From Thermoanaerobacterium sp. CMT5567-10 (GTDB taxonomy: Bacteria > Bacillota > Thermoanaerobacteria > Thermoanaerobacterales > Thermoanaerobacteraceae): a stretch of 64,000 nucleotides of DNA. The DNA lies in NCBI RefSeq assembly GCF_030534315.2, contig NZ_CP130558.2, positions 1,912,501 through 1,976,500 on the forward strand, in the 5' to 3' direction. Positions within the stretch are counted from its first letter, which is position 1; each line of letters opens with the position of its first letter. Below, one piece after another: positions 53,368 to 60,301 of this stretch. The notes beneath the pieces are model-generated. The model did not search any database and was not told the DNA's origin. It saw only the letters and a program-made list of their open reading frames with translations. Both the position numbers and the translations under genes were made by a program.

Positions 53368-53379
53368 AACGGCGCCGTT
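53368..53379. promoter_or_regulatory. GC-rich perfect palindrome upstream of the sigma gene
   Basis: AACGGCGCCGTT is a perfect 12-base palindrome about 40 bases before the ECF sigma start, in otherwise AT-rich DNA. It does not fit the usual ECF promoter (GGAAC, 16 bases, CGTC), so an operator is more likely. Confidence 0.4.
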
Positions 53380-53527
53380 TTTGTTCTTTCATTAATATAA
53401 CAAACTGAACAAACAAATGTATACAAACTTTTAAAATTTATTTTATCAAGTAAATATAAATGATGATTCAATCGTGTTTATTTCGCATAAATTTTTTATA
53501 GATTATGATTTAAAATCACAAAACTTC

Positions 53528-53556
53528 TTGACAATTAATTAACATACTGATATACT
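53528..53556 (+). promoter_or_regulatory. Strong promoter of the enoate reductase-like gene
   Basis: Consensus TTGACA at 53528-53533 and TATACT at 53551-53556 with an exact 17-base spacer. Confidence 0.85.
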
Positions 53557-53565
53557 ATTTTCGTA

Positions 53566-53588
53566 GAATGCATTCGGTGAACATGTTC
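53566..53588. promoter_or_regulatory. Tandem palindromic operator, probably of the TetR regulator
   Basis: Two perfect 10-base palindromes, GAATGCATTC (53566-53575) and GAACATGTTC (53579-53588), share the form GAA-N4-TTC and are three bases apart. They begin 9 bases after the -10 box, so a bound protein would block initiation. The TetR gene at 55640 is the natural candidate. Confidence 0.7.
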
Positions 53589-53618
53589 AATAAAATTTAA
53601 ATAAGAAGGGGACTTTTT

Positions 53619-55616
53619 ATGGACAAAAAATATGGTATTCTATTTGAGAAGGTTTCGATTGGAAGCTGCGAGATAAAGAACCGCTTTGCCATGGCTCCTA
53701 TGGGACCATTAGGCCTTGGTGATTCAGAAGGCGGTTTCAACCAAAGGGGCATTGACTATTACGTTGAGCGGGCAAAAGGAGGCACAGGATTAATCATTAC
53801 TGGTGTCACATTTGTTGACAACAAAGTTGAACAGCATGACATGCCTAATTGCCCTTGTTCCACACACAATCCAGTTCACTTTATACGAACTGCTCGCGAG
53901 ATGACAGAGAAAATTCATGCATACGATGCTAAGATATTTCTTCAATTGTCAGCAGGATTTGGAAGAGTCACAATTCCTACAAATTTAGGAGAGCATCCGC
54001 CTGTAGCGCCGTCTCCTATCCCACATCGCTGGCTTGACAAGACATGCCGTCCTCTTACAAAAGAAGAAATTCGCGAGATAGTAGTGCAGTTTGGCAAAGG
54101 TGCCTACAATGCGAAGCGAGCAGGATTTGACGGCGTACAGATCCACGCTGTACATGAGGGATATCTTCTAGACCAGTTTGCTATATCTATGTTCAACAGC
54201 CGCACCGATGAATACGGCGGAAGCCTTGAAAACAGGCTGCGTTTTGCAAGGGAAGTCTTGGAGGAGATAAAGAAGACGTGCGGCGATGATTTCCCAGTGA
54301 CGCTTAGATACAGCGTAAAAAGCTTCATTAAAGATTGGCGAGAAGGAGGCCTTCCGGGTGAGGAGTTTGTAGAAAAAGGAAGAGATATTGAAGAAGGAAT
54401 AGAGGCAGCCAAACTGCTTGTTAAATATGGATACGATGCTTTGGATGTAGATGTTGGAAGCTATGATGCATGGTGGTGGAATCATCCGCCAATGTACCAA
54501 GAAAAAGGGCTTTACATCCCATATGCAAAGATGGTAAAAGATGCAGTAGACGTCCCTGTGATCTGCGCAGGACGTATGGACAACCCGGACCTTGCATCAG
54601 CTGCTGTAAGAGATGGAGCATGTGACATAGTTTCATTAGGTCGTCCTCTTCTGGCAGATCCTGATTATGTAAATAAGCTAAAGGCAGGAGATACCGCTTC
54701 TATACGTCCGTGTTTATCATGTCACGAAGGATGTATGGGACGCATACAGGAGTATTCTGCATTAAACTGCGCAGTAAACCCTCAGGCTTGCCGCGAAAGT
54801 TCTGAACGGCTTATACCGACACAGCACAAAAAGAAAGTCCTGATAGTAGGTGGCGGTGTGGCAGGCTGTGAAGCAGCTCGCGTATTAGCACTTCGCGGGC
54901 ATGAGCCAATCGTGTATGAAAAAACTGATAGGTTAGGTGGAAATCTGATTCCCGGCGGCGTGCCGTCGTTTAAAGAAGATGATCATGCGCTTGTAGCTTG
55001 GTATGAGAATGAGCTTAAGAAGTTAAACGTAGAGGTCCATCTCAATACAGAATTAGATGCTGATGATGTTATTAATTTCGGTGCAGATGTCGTAATAGTT
55101 GCGACAGGGTCAAAGCCAAAAGTATTTTCACTGGGAGAAGGACCGGTTTACACTGCTCAAGATGCTTTGCTAGGCAAAGTTGATATAGGAAATGATGTGG
55201 TCATAATTGGCGGTGGACTTGTAGGGTGCGAAACAGCACTGTGGCTTAGAGATATGAGCAAGAATGTGACGATTGTTGAGGCACTTCCAAAGCTTTTAGC
55301 TGTGAATGGACCATTGTGCCATGCAAATAGTGAAATGCTGAAAGAATTAATACCTTTTAAAGGAATAAAGACTATAACATCTGCAAAAGCTACAGGATAC
55401 GACGGCAGGGTATTGAAAGTAAGTACACCTGATGGTGACATAGAAGTTACAGCAGACACTGTGATACTTGCTGTTGGGTATACGCCGTCTAATTCCATCT
55501 ATCAAGAAGTGAAAGATAAAATTTCAAACATATATCTTCTTGGTGATGCTCGCAATGTTTCTAACATCATGTATGCAATATGGAATGCTTTTGAGGTTGC
55601 AAAAAATATAGACTAA
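53619..55616 (+). CDS. Enoate reductase-like FMN/FAD/4Fe-4S oxidoreductase
   Basis: The 665-residue protein has the full three-part layout of clostridial 2-enoate and 2,4-dienoyl-CoA reductases: an FMN barrel (NRFAMAPMGPLGL, then VQIHAVHEGYLLDQF near 173), the cluster motif CLSCHEGCMGRI near 365 with a later Cys, an FAD domain (VLIVGGGVAGCEAARVLA) and an NAD domain (VVIIGGGLVGCETALWL). It would reduce an alpha,beta-unsaturated acid, aldehyde or related compound. It has its own strong promoter with a tandem palindrome and is followed 23 bases later by a TetR gene. Its GC content looks higher than that of its neighbours. Confidence 0.88.
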   Translation: MDKKYGILFEKVSIGSCEIKNRFAMAPMGPLGLGDSEGGFNQRGIDYYVERAKGGTGLIITGVTFVDNKVEQHDMPNCPCSTHNPVHFIRTAREMTEKIHAYDAKIFLQLSAGFGRVTIPTNLGEHPPVAPSPIPHRWLDKTCRPLTKEEIREIVVQFGKGAYNAKRAGFDGVQIHAVHEGYLLDQFAISMFNSRTDEYGGSLENRLRFAREVLEEIKKTCGDDFPVTLRYSVKSFIKDWREGGLPGEEFVEKGRDIEEGIEAAKLLVKYGYDALDVDVGSYDAWWWNHPPMYQEKGLYIPYAKMVKDAVDVPVICAGRMDNPDLASAAVRDGACDIVSLGRPLLADPDYVNKLKAGDTASIRPCLSCHEGCMGRIQEYSALNCAVNPQACRESSERLIPTQHKKKVLIVGGGVAGCEAARVLALRGHEPIVYEKTDRLGGNLIPGGVPSFKEDDHALVAWYENELKKLNVEVHLNTELDADDVINFGADVVIVATGSKPKVFSLGEGPVYTAQDALLGKVDIGNDVVIIGGGLVGCETALWLRDMSKNVTIVEALPKLLAVNGPLCHANSEMLKELIPFKGIKTITSAKATGYDGRVLKVSTPDGDIEVTADTVILAVGYTPSNSIYQEVKDKISNIYLLGDARNVSNIMYAIWNAFEVAKNID

Positions 55617-55639
55617 ATAGGGAATAGGAGAGAAATTTG

Positions 55640-56230
55640 GTGCCGGAAAGTTTGACTTCTCGAGAAAAACAGGCAATTGCTACTAAAAAAAGGATATACA
55701 GGTGCGGAGTAGAACTTATTAAGAAATATGGATACGACAACATAACAGTAAAAGAAATAGCAGAAAAGGCAAATGTTTCTATAGGAAATTATTACCATTA
55801 CTTTAAGTCTAAATATGACCTTTTGGTGGAAATATTTAAACACGGCGATGAATTCTTTGAGGCGGAAGTGCCGAAGATTTTGGATGAGTATAAAGACTGT
55901 AAAGATATTTTAGTGCAGTATTTCCTAGTGTACGCTCGGCTTTCAATAAACGATGGGGTGGAGATGGCAAAAAATCTCTATATCCCAACAAATAAGATGT
56001 TTTTGACGCATGGCCGTTTAATGCAGAATATGCTTATTCAAATATTAAAAAATGAGCAAGAAAAAGGCAAGATACCCAAAACTCTGGACTGTGAGGAAAT
56101 TACGGAAAAGTTATTTGTTGTTGCAAGGGGTGTCATCTTTGACTGGTGCTTAAAAGACGGAAAGACTGATCTTTTGGCTGAGATGAAGGAAATTATATCA
56201 AGAATGGTTGAAAGCTATATAGTGAGATAG
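55640..56230 (+). CDS. TetR/AcrR-family regulator
   Basis: The N-terminal helix-turn-helix (IYRCGVELIKKYGYDNITVKEIAEKANVSIGNYYHYFKSK) is followed by an all-helical ligand domain to residue 196. It is cotranscribed with the reductase and most likely controls that operon through the tandem palindromes at 53566. I chose GTG 55640, spaced seven bases from GGAGAG; TTG 55637 is possible. The ligand is probably an enoate or other electrophilic compound (inference). Confidence 0.88.
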   Translation: MPESLTSREKQAIATKKRIYRCGVELIKKYGYDNITVKEIAEKANVSIGNYYHYFKSKYDLLVEIFKHGDEFFEAEVPKILDEYKDCKDILVQYFLVYARLSINDGVEMAKNLYIPTNKMFLTHGRLMQNMLIQILKNEQEKGKIPKTLDCEEITEKLFVVARGVIFDWCLKDGKTDLLAEMKEIISRMVESYIVR

Positions 56231-56240
56231 GTGTAAGATA

Positions 56241-56275
56241 AGCGCCTTTTTTGAGTAATTAAGGCGCTCTTTTTC
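56241..56275 (+). terminator. Terminator after the TetR gene
   Basis: AGCGCCTT/AAGGCGCT stem with a 12-base loop followed by CTTTTTC. Confidence 0.88.
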
Positions 56276-56327
56276 TTAATTGTACAGATTATAGTATCTG
56301 TTTAAGAAGTCTCATCTTTCATGACTG
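56269..56327 (-). pseudogene. Fragment of an ECF sigma gene copy
   Basis: On the plus strand this stretch matches two pieces of the sigma gene: TTGTACAGATTATAGTATCTGT corresponds to 53117-53138 with one change, joined directly to TTAAGAAGTC plus TCATCTTTCATGACTG, which match 53299-53308 and 53318-53333. About 160 bases between the pieces and 10 bases inside the second are missing. It is a relic of a duplicated sigma gene start and cannot encode a product. Confidence 0.7.
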
Positions 56328-56357
56328 CTTTTTATTTCTTTTTTTTATTTCTTTTGG

Positions 56358-56385
56358 TTTACAAGCCATAAATTTGTGTTATAAT
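56358..56385 (+). promoter_or_regulatory. Promoter with no gene behind it
   Basis: TTTACA at 56358-56363 and TATAAT at 56380-56385 with a 16-base spacer. Transcription would run about 35 bases into the terminator at 56428. Confidence 0.55.
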
Positions 56386-56427
56386 AAAAGTGTGGTAATA
56401 ATCTTTGTTGGTGGACATTAGTAATAG

Positions 56428-56458
56428 AAAAAGACGGGAGTGCATTTCCCGTCTTTTT
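56428..56458. terminator. Symmetric terminator left of the second IS
   Basis: A perfect 12-bp stem AAAAAGACGGGA/TCCCGTCTTTTT with a seven-base loop. The A and T runs make it effective in either direction. Confidence 0.8.
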
Positions 56459-56537
56459 CCGTAGATATGTACTTATTTTCTTAGTGTAAAATTTTCTTAG
56501 ATGAAAAAGCAGGAAAATAGCGATAATATGTAGAAAT

Positions 56538-58174
56538 AAGACCTCACCATCCTCCCAAAAGGATGAGTTAGAAAATAAATAGGAAGGTGAGGTCTTATGA
56601 AAATAATTCAACATACACTTCAAAAATTCCTGCTTGTTGTAGAAAAAATTATTGGATTACTTGATGGAAAATATACCTATTTGGAATTTGAAGGAGAACT
56701 TAAAAAAATTCTAAATGAATTAGGAAAAGAGATTTGTGCAGATGTACTTCATGAACTTGATCAAAGCATATATAAAGAAAAAACTAAAAGAAAAAACTGG
56801 GTGGTAGTCCAAAAAGATTGTGAAAGGACAATAACAACTGTATTTGGAGATATCACATACAAAAGACGGTACTATAAAAACAAAGAAACAGGAGAGAAGG
56901 CATATCTTGTAGATAAAGCTGCTGGCATCCAAAAATATGAAAGAATAGATGATGAGCTTAAAGCTGATATAACGGATCTTTCTACAATACTCTCATATCA
57001 AAAAACCACTCAGGAGCTTAAAAGAAATGGAGCTAACTGCAATGTAAGCCGGCAAACAGTAATGAACACACTAAGAAAAATAGACAACCTTCAAACATAT
57101 GAAAAGCCAAAGACTAAAAAAGAAATAGAAACTTTATACATAGAAGCTGATGAAGACCATATACATCTTCAAAACGGCAAACCAGACATTGTAAAATTAA
57201 TATACGTACACGAAGGAAAACAAACAATAACAAAAGGCAGAAATGAATTAAAAAATGCTGTATACTTTTCAGGTGTATACGAAGGAGAAAAAGTAGAAGA
57301 ATTATGGAAAGAAGTATGGGAGTACATTGTAAGCACATATAACGAAGACAAAATAAAACGCATATACGTATCTGGAGATGGAGCAGAATGGATAAAATTC
57401 GGAGTAAAATATCTGCCTAACGCGGTATACGTATTAGACCTATTTCATCTACAAAAATATATAACAGCTGCAATAAAAGAAGATAAAAAAACAAAGAGAG
57501 AATTATGGAAAGCCATATTTAAAGCAGACAAACAAAAAGTCAATGAGCTTTTAACACAAAAATACAAAGAACTAGAATTAAACGGCACAGAAAATCCCGT
57601 AACGAAGTGCCAAACCTATATAAATAACAATTGGGATGGAATAAATTCATACAGCCTTTACAAAAAAGAAATAACAGGATGCAGTGCAGAAAGTCATGTA
57701 AGTCATGTACTTTCAGAGAGGCTATCAAGCAGACCAATTTCATGGAGCAAGGTTGGAGCTCACAAAATGGCAAAATTAAGAGCAATAAAAGCAAGCGGCA
57801 TATTGCTCAAAGACGTTATATTGAAGCAGCAATATGAATGCTTAAAACCAATAGAAATACCAAAGCAAACAATATATAAAGCAAAACAACAACTAAAGAA
57901 AATAAAATCAACTTATGAAAACATAATAAGCTTGCCAATATTGCAAAATAAAAAAACATTAACAAGTCAGGCTATAAAATCATTACTATTGAGAAGTGCC
58001 ATTTAAAAGTATGCATATTACATATACAAAGTACTATATAGTGAAGATTGTAGTTTTAGTTATTATTATGAGGAGTAGCGATTTTATGCTATCGAGAAGT
58101 TAAGAAACTTCAATATTAAAATACTTTTGTTATTTAGCTATCAATGCTCATCCTTAGAGTGATAGTGAGGTCTT
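56538..58174 (+). mobile_element. ISLre2-type insertion sequence, copy B
   Basis: Imperfect terminal inverted repeats define the ends. The left one (56540-56567) begins GACCTCACCATC and ends GGATGAG; the right one, read in reverse from 58172 to 58147, begins GACCTCACTATC and ends GGATGAG. One transposase gene lies between. Copy B is clearly diverged from copy A, with different ends, so they are separate elements. No target duplication is evident. Confidence 0.72.
56597..58006 (+). CDS. ISLre2-family (UPF0236) transposase, copy B
   Basis: The intact 469-residue protein has the UPF0236 arrangement: TVFGDITYKRRYYKN beta segment, the HTH-like QELKRNGANCNVSRQTVMNT, YIEADEDHIHLQ and VSGDGAEWIK acidic positions, DLFHLQKYI, and a late SHVLSERLSSRPISW. 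It shares the family with copy A but little close identity. Its ribosome-binding site and ATG lie within a 12-bp stem with the left end of the element (56537-56548 with 56586-56597), which should hold down translation of read-through messages. Confidence 0.88.
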   Translation: MKIIQHTLQKFLLVVEKIIGLLDGKYTYLEFEGELKKILNELGKEICADVLHELDQSIYKEKTKRKNWVVVQKDCERTITTVFGDITYKRRYYKNKETGEKAYLVDKAAGIQKYERIDDELKADITDLSTILSYQKTTQELKRNGANCNVSRQTVMNTLRKIDNLQTYEKPKTKKEIETLYIEADEDHIHLQNGKPDIVKLIYVHEGKQTITKGRNELKNAVYFSGVYEGEKVEELWKEVWEYIVSTYNEDKIKRIYVSGDGAEWIKFGVKYLPNAVYVLDLFHLQKYITAAIKEDKKTKRELWKAIFKADKQKVNELLTQKYKELELNGTENPVTKCQTYINNNWDGINSYSLYKKEITGCSAESHVSHVLSERLSSRPISWSKVGAHKMAKLRAIKASGILLKDVILKQQYECLKPIEIPKQTIYKAKQQLKKIKSTYENIISLPILQNKKTLTSQAIKSLLLRSAI

Positions 58175-58350
58175 TTTTTCAAAAAAACCTAAAAATACTT
58201 GACACGATCGTTAACTGAGTTATTTGCGATGTTGAAGAACGTGCTAAAATAGTATGTTTTAAGACGCCAACAAAATAATTTTACCCCAAAAAAACGTAAA
58301 GAAATGCAACTTTGAAGTGCATGAAGAATGAAAAACGTAAAAATTACACC

Positions 58351-59907
58351 CAGGAACAAAAAATTTTCTCTAAAAGTGTGAAACCCACTTTTCTATAGTG
58401 TAAAATGGTAGTTGAAAACAAAAATAAACACTAAAGCAAAGGGGTTTCACATATGGCTATTATACCACAACAAACACTATTTGTGTGGAATGAAATTGAA
58501 AATTCAGGCGATCTGGAAAGATTAAGATTGGTAATAGAGTATATGCCCGATGAAGAACTGATGGAAAAGCTTGAAAAAGAACGCAAGAACGGTCGAGATG
58601 ATTATCCCGTGAGAGCAATGTGGAATGCCATATTGGCAGGAGTAGTATACCAACATATATCCGTGAAAAGCTTAAGACGAGAGCTATCGCGGAATGGGCA
58701 ACTAAGGATTATGTGTGGATTTCACACTGCAAAAACGAAAAAATATAGAGGTGAGAAGAAGACGGAAATAGTACCACCAGCATGGGTATTCACAAGATTT
58801 TTAAAAAAGCTTTATGAACATGAGGAAGAAATAAACAAGATATTCGAAAAACTTGTAGAAGAGCTAAAAAGGCTTCTACCGGACTTTGGCAAGGATTTGG
58901 CTATAGACAGTAAGGCAATAAAATCACTGGCGAAAAGAGAGAATAAAAATAGGAAAACTGATGGACGAAGGGACAAAGATGCCGACTGGGGCAAAAAGGA
59001 GTATCGAGGAATCAGGGAAGACGGAACTGCTTGGGAAAAAATAGTCAAATGGTTTGGATATAAGCTGCACCTAATAGTGGATGCTAACTACGAACTGCCG
59101 GTGGCATTCAGTGTAACAAAAGCTTCTCAAGCTGATGTAAAAGAAGCACACAGGATAATTGAAAAAATAGCGGAAGAAAGACCTGAAATACTTGAAGCGT
59201 GTGAAACGATGGAAGCAGACCGTGGTTATGATGATACAAAGTTGATAAAAAAGCTATGGGATGAATACAAAATAAAGCCTGTAATAGATATCTGCAACAA
59301 ATGGAAAGATCCTGACGGGACAAGGCCGTTAGAAGGACATGAGAACGTAGTATATAACTATAAAGGCAATGTATACTGTTATTGCCTTGATACAGGCGAA
59401 AAGAGAGAAATGGCAGTAGGAGGTTTTGAAGAAGATAGGAAGACATTAAAAAAACTATGCCCTGCAAAACAGTATGGATTAAAATGTAAATACATAGATA
59501 GGTGTTCTGCGAAAAAAGGAATCCGAATCAAGCTGGATGTAGACCGGAGAATATTCACACCAATAGACCGTGCCAGTTACAAATGGGAAAAGTACTATAA
59601 CAAGCGTACATCAGTAGAAAGAGTAAATAGCAGAATAGATGAAACATTCGGATTCGAGAAGCATTACATAAGAGGTAAAAAGAAAATGACAGTAAGATGT
59701 GGGATTGCATTATGTATAATGCTTGCTATGGCAGTTGGCAGGATAAAAGAAAAGCAGCAGGAAAAAATGAGAAGCCTGGTAAAAACGGCATAAAAAATCT
59801 ACAGAGATTTGAATAAATGATCCACAAAAAAGGTACAAGAAACATCAGCGGAATGCAATGAAACATTGCCGAGGATGTGGTGTGACACGCGAAAAAACTC
59901 TTTCCTG
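58351..59907 (+). mobile_element. DDE insertion sequence (IS1182/IS5-like), third IS
   Basis: The probable ends are imperfect inverted repeats that both begin CAGGAA: 58351-58388 on the left and 59878-59907 on the right (reversed), sharing CAGGAA, a T-rich centre and a GTGTNANACC segment. The match is weaker than for the other two elements, so the borders are approximate. The 58175-58350 stretch before it shows no gene. Confidence 0.55.
58453..59793 (+). CDS. DDE transposase with DUF772-like N-terminus
   Basis: The 446-residue protein has a DUF772-type N-terminal helical region (RDDYPVRAMWNAILAGVVYQHISVKSLRRELSRN), the catalytic DDE_Tnp_1 core with DLAIDSKAIKS (first Asp near 154), MEADRGYDD (second Asp near 257) and a C-terminal YYNKRTSVERVNSRIDETFG holding the glutamate. 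This is the IS4/IS5/IS1182 superfamily. The frame is intact. Its GGGG ribosome-binding site is covered by a 10-bp stem formed with 58377-58386. Confidence 0.88.
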   Translation: MAIIPQQTLFVWNEIENSGDLERLRLVIEYMPDEELMEKLEKERKNGRDDYPVRAMWNAILAGVVYQHISVKSLRRELSRNGQLRIMCGFHTAKTKKYRGEKKTEIVPPAWVFTRFLKKLYEHEEEINKIFEKLVEELKRLLPDFGKDLAIDSKAIKSLAKRENKNRKTDGRRDKDADWGKKEYRGIREDGTAWEKIVKWFGYKLHLIVDANYELPVAFSVTKASQADVKEAHRIIEKIAEERPEILEACETMEADRGYDDTKLIKKLWDEYKIKPVIDICNKWKDPDGTRPLEGHENVVYNYKGNVYCYCLDTGEKREMAVGGFEEDRKTLKKLCPAKQYGLKCKYIDRCSAKKGIRIKLDVDRRIFTPIDRASYKWEKYYNKRTSVERVNSRIDETFGFEKHYIRGKKKMTVRCGIALCIMLAMAVGRIKEKQQEKMRSLVKTA

Positions 59908-60110
59908 TCATTTAATGTCGGGGTTAGGGTTAGGGGGTTATTGTCTTTTTCAGAAAGGATGAGGACATATACTCTGAGTTTATGTATTTTTTGAAGGAGA
60001 AAATATCTCCGAGTGAAAAAATTAAAAGGGGTTTAGTTCTTTAGGCCTCAGTTTTTTAATAAATTTTTTAAAAAAGTGCTACAAAGCAAAAAGCATTAAC
60101 TAAAAAAGTC
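59908..60110. other. Non-coding stretch between the third IS and the bgl promoter
   Basis: No gene is seen. A G-rich run at 59920-59937 (GGGG TTA GGG TTA GGGGG) stands out in AT-rich DNA. A small GGAG/CTCC hairpin lies near 60000. Confidence 0.5.
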
Positions 60111-60139
60111 TTGCATAATTTTTAAATTTAATATATAAT
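60111..60139 (+). promoter_or_regulatory. Promoter of the bgl operon
   Basis: TTGCAT at 60111-60116 and TATAAT at 60134-60139 with a 17-base spacer, about 35 bases before the RAT element. Confidence 0.8.
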
Positions 60140-60175
60140 AAAAGTGTAATAATTAAATATTAGTGAATCATTTTA

Positions 60176-60246
60176 GGTGTGTTACTGGTAATGCAGGCAA
60201 GGCCTATTCTAAGAGTTATTGTATATCTCTTAGAACGGGCCTTTTT
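60176..60246 (+). promoter_or_regulatory. RAT antiterminator with overlapping terminator (BglG/LicT type)
   Basis: The sequence at 60176-60204 (GGTGTGTTACTGGTAATGC, then AGGCAAGGCC) closely fits the ribonucleic antiterminator bound by BglG, LicT and SacY proteins. Its last bases are also the first arm of a terminator at 60199-60246 (AAGGCC plus TTCTAAGAG pairing with CTCTTAGAA plus GGCCTT, then T6). When the antiterminator protein is inactive, transcription stops before bglP. Confidence 0.92.
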
Positions 60247-60301
60247 TATTTTTACAGATACTAGTAAGGAAAAATAATAAATATAGAAAGGAGCTTAGTA
60301 T

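Noticed and set aside
59920-59937. Telomere-like TTAGGG repeat
   Set aside because: Only two repeat units in a bacterial chromosome context; chance or a G-rich flank is more likely.
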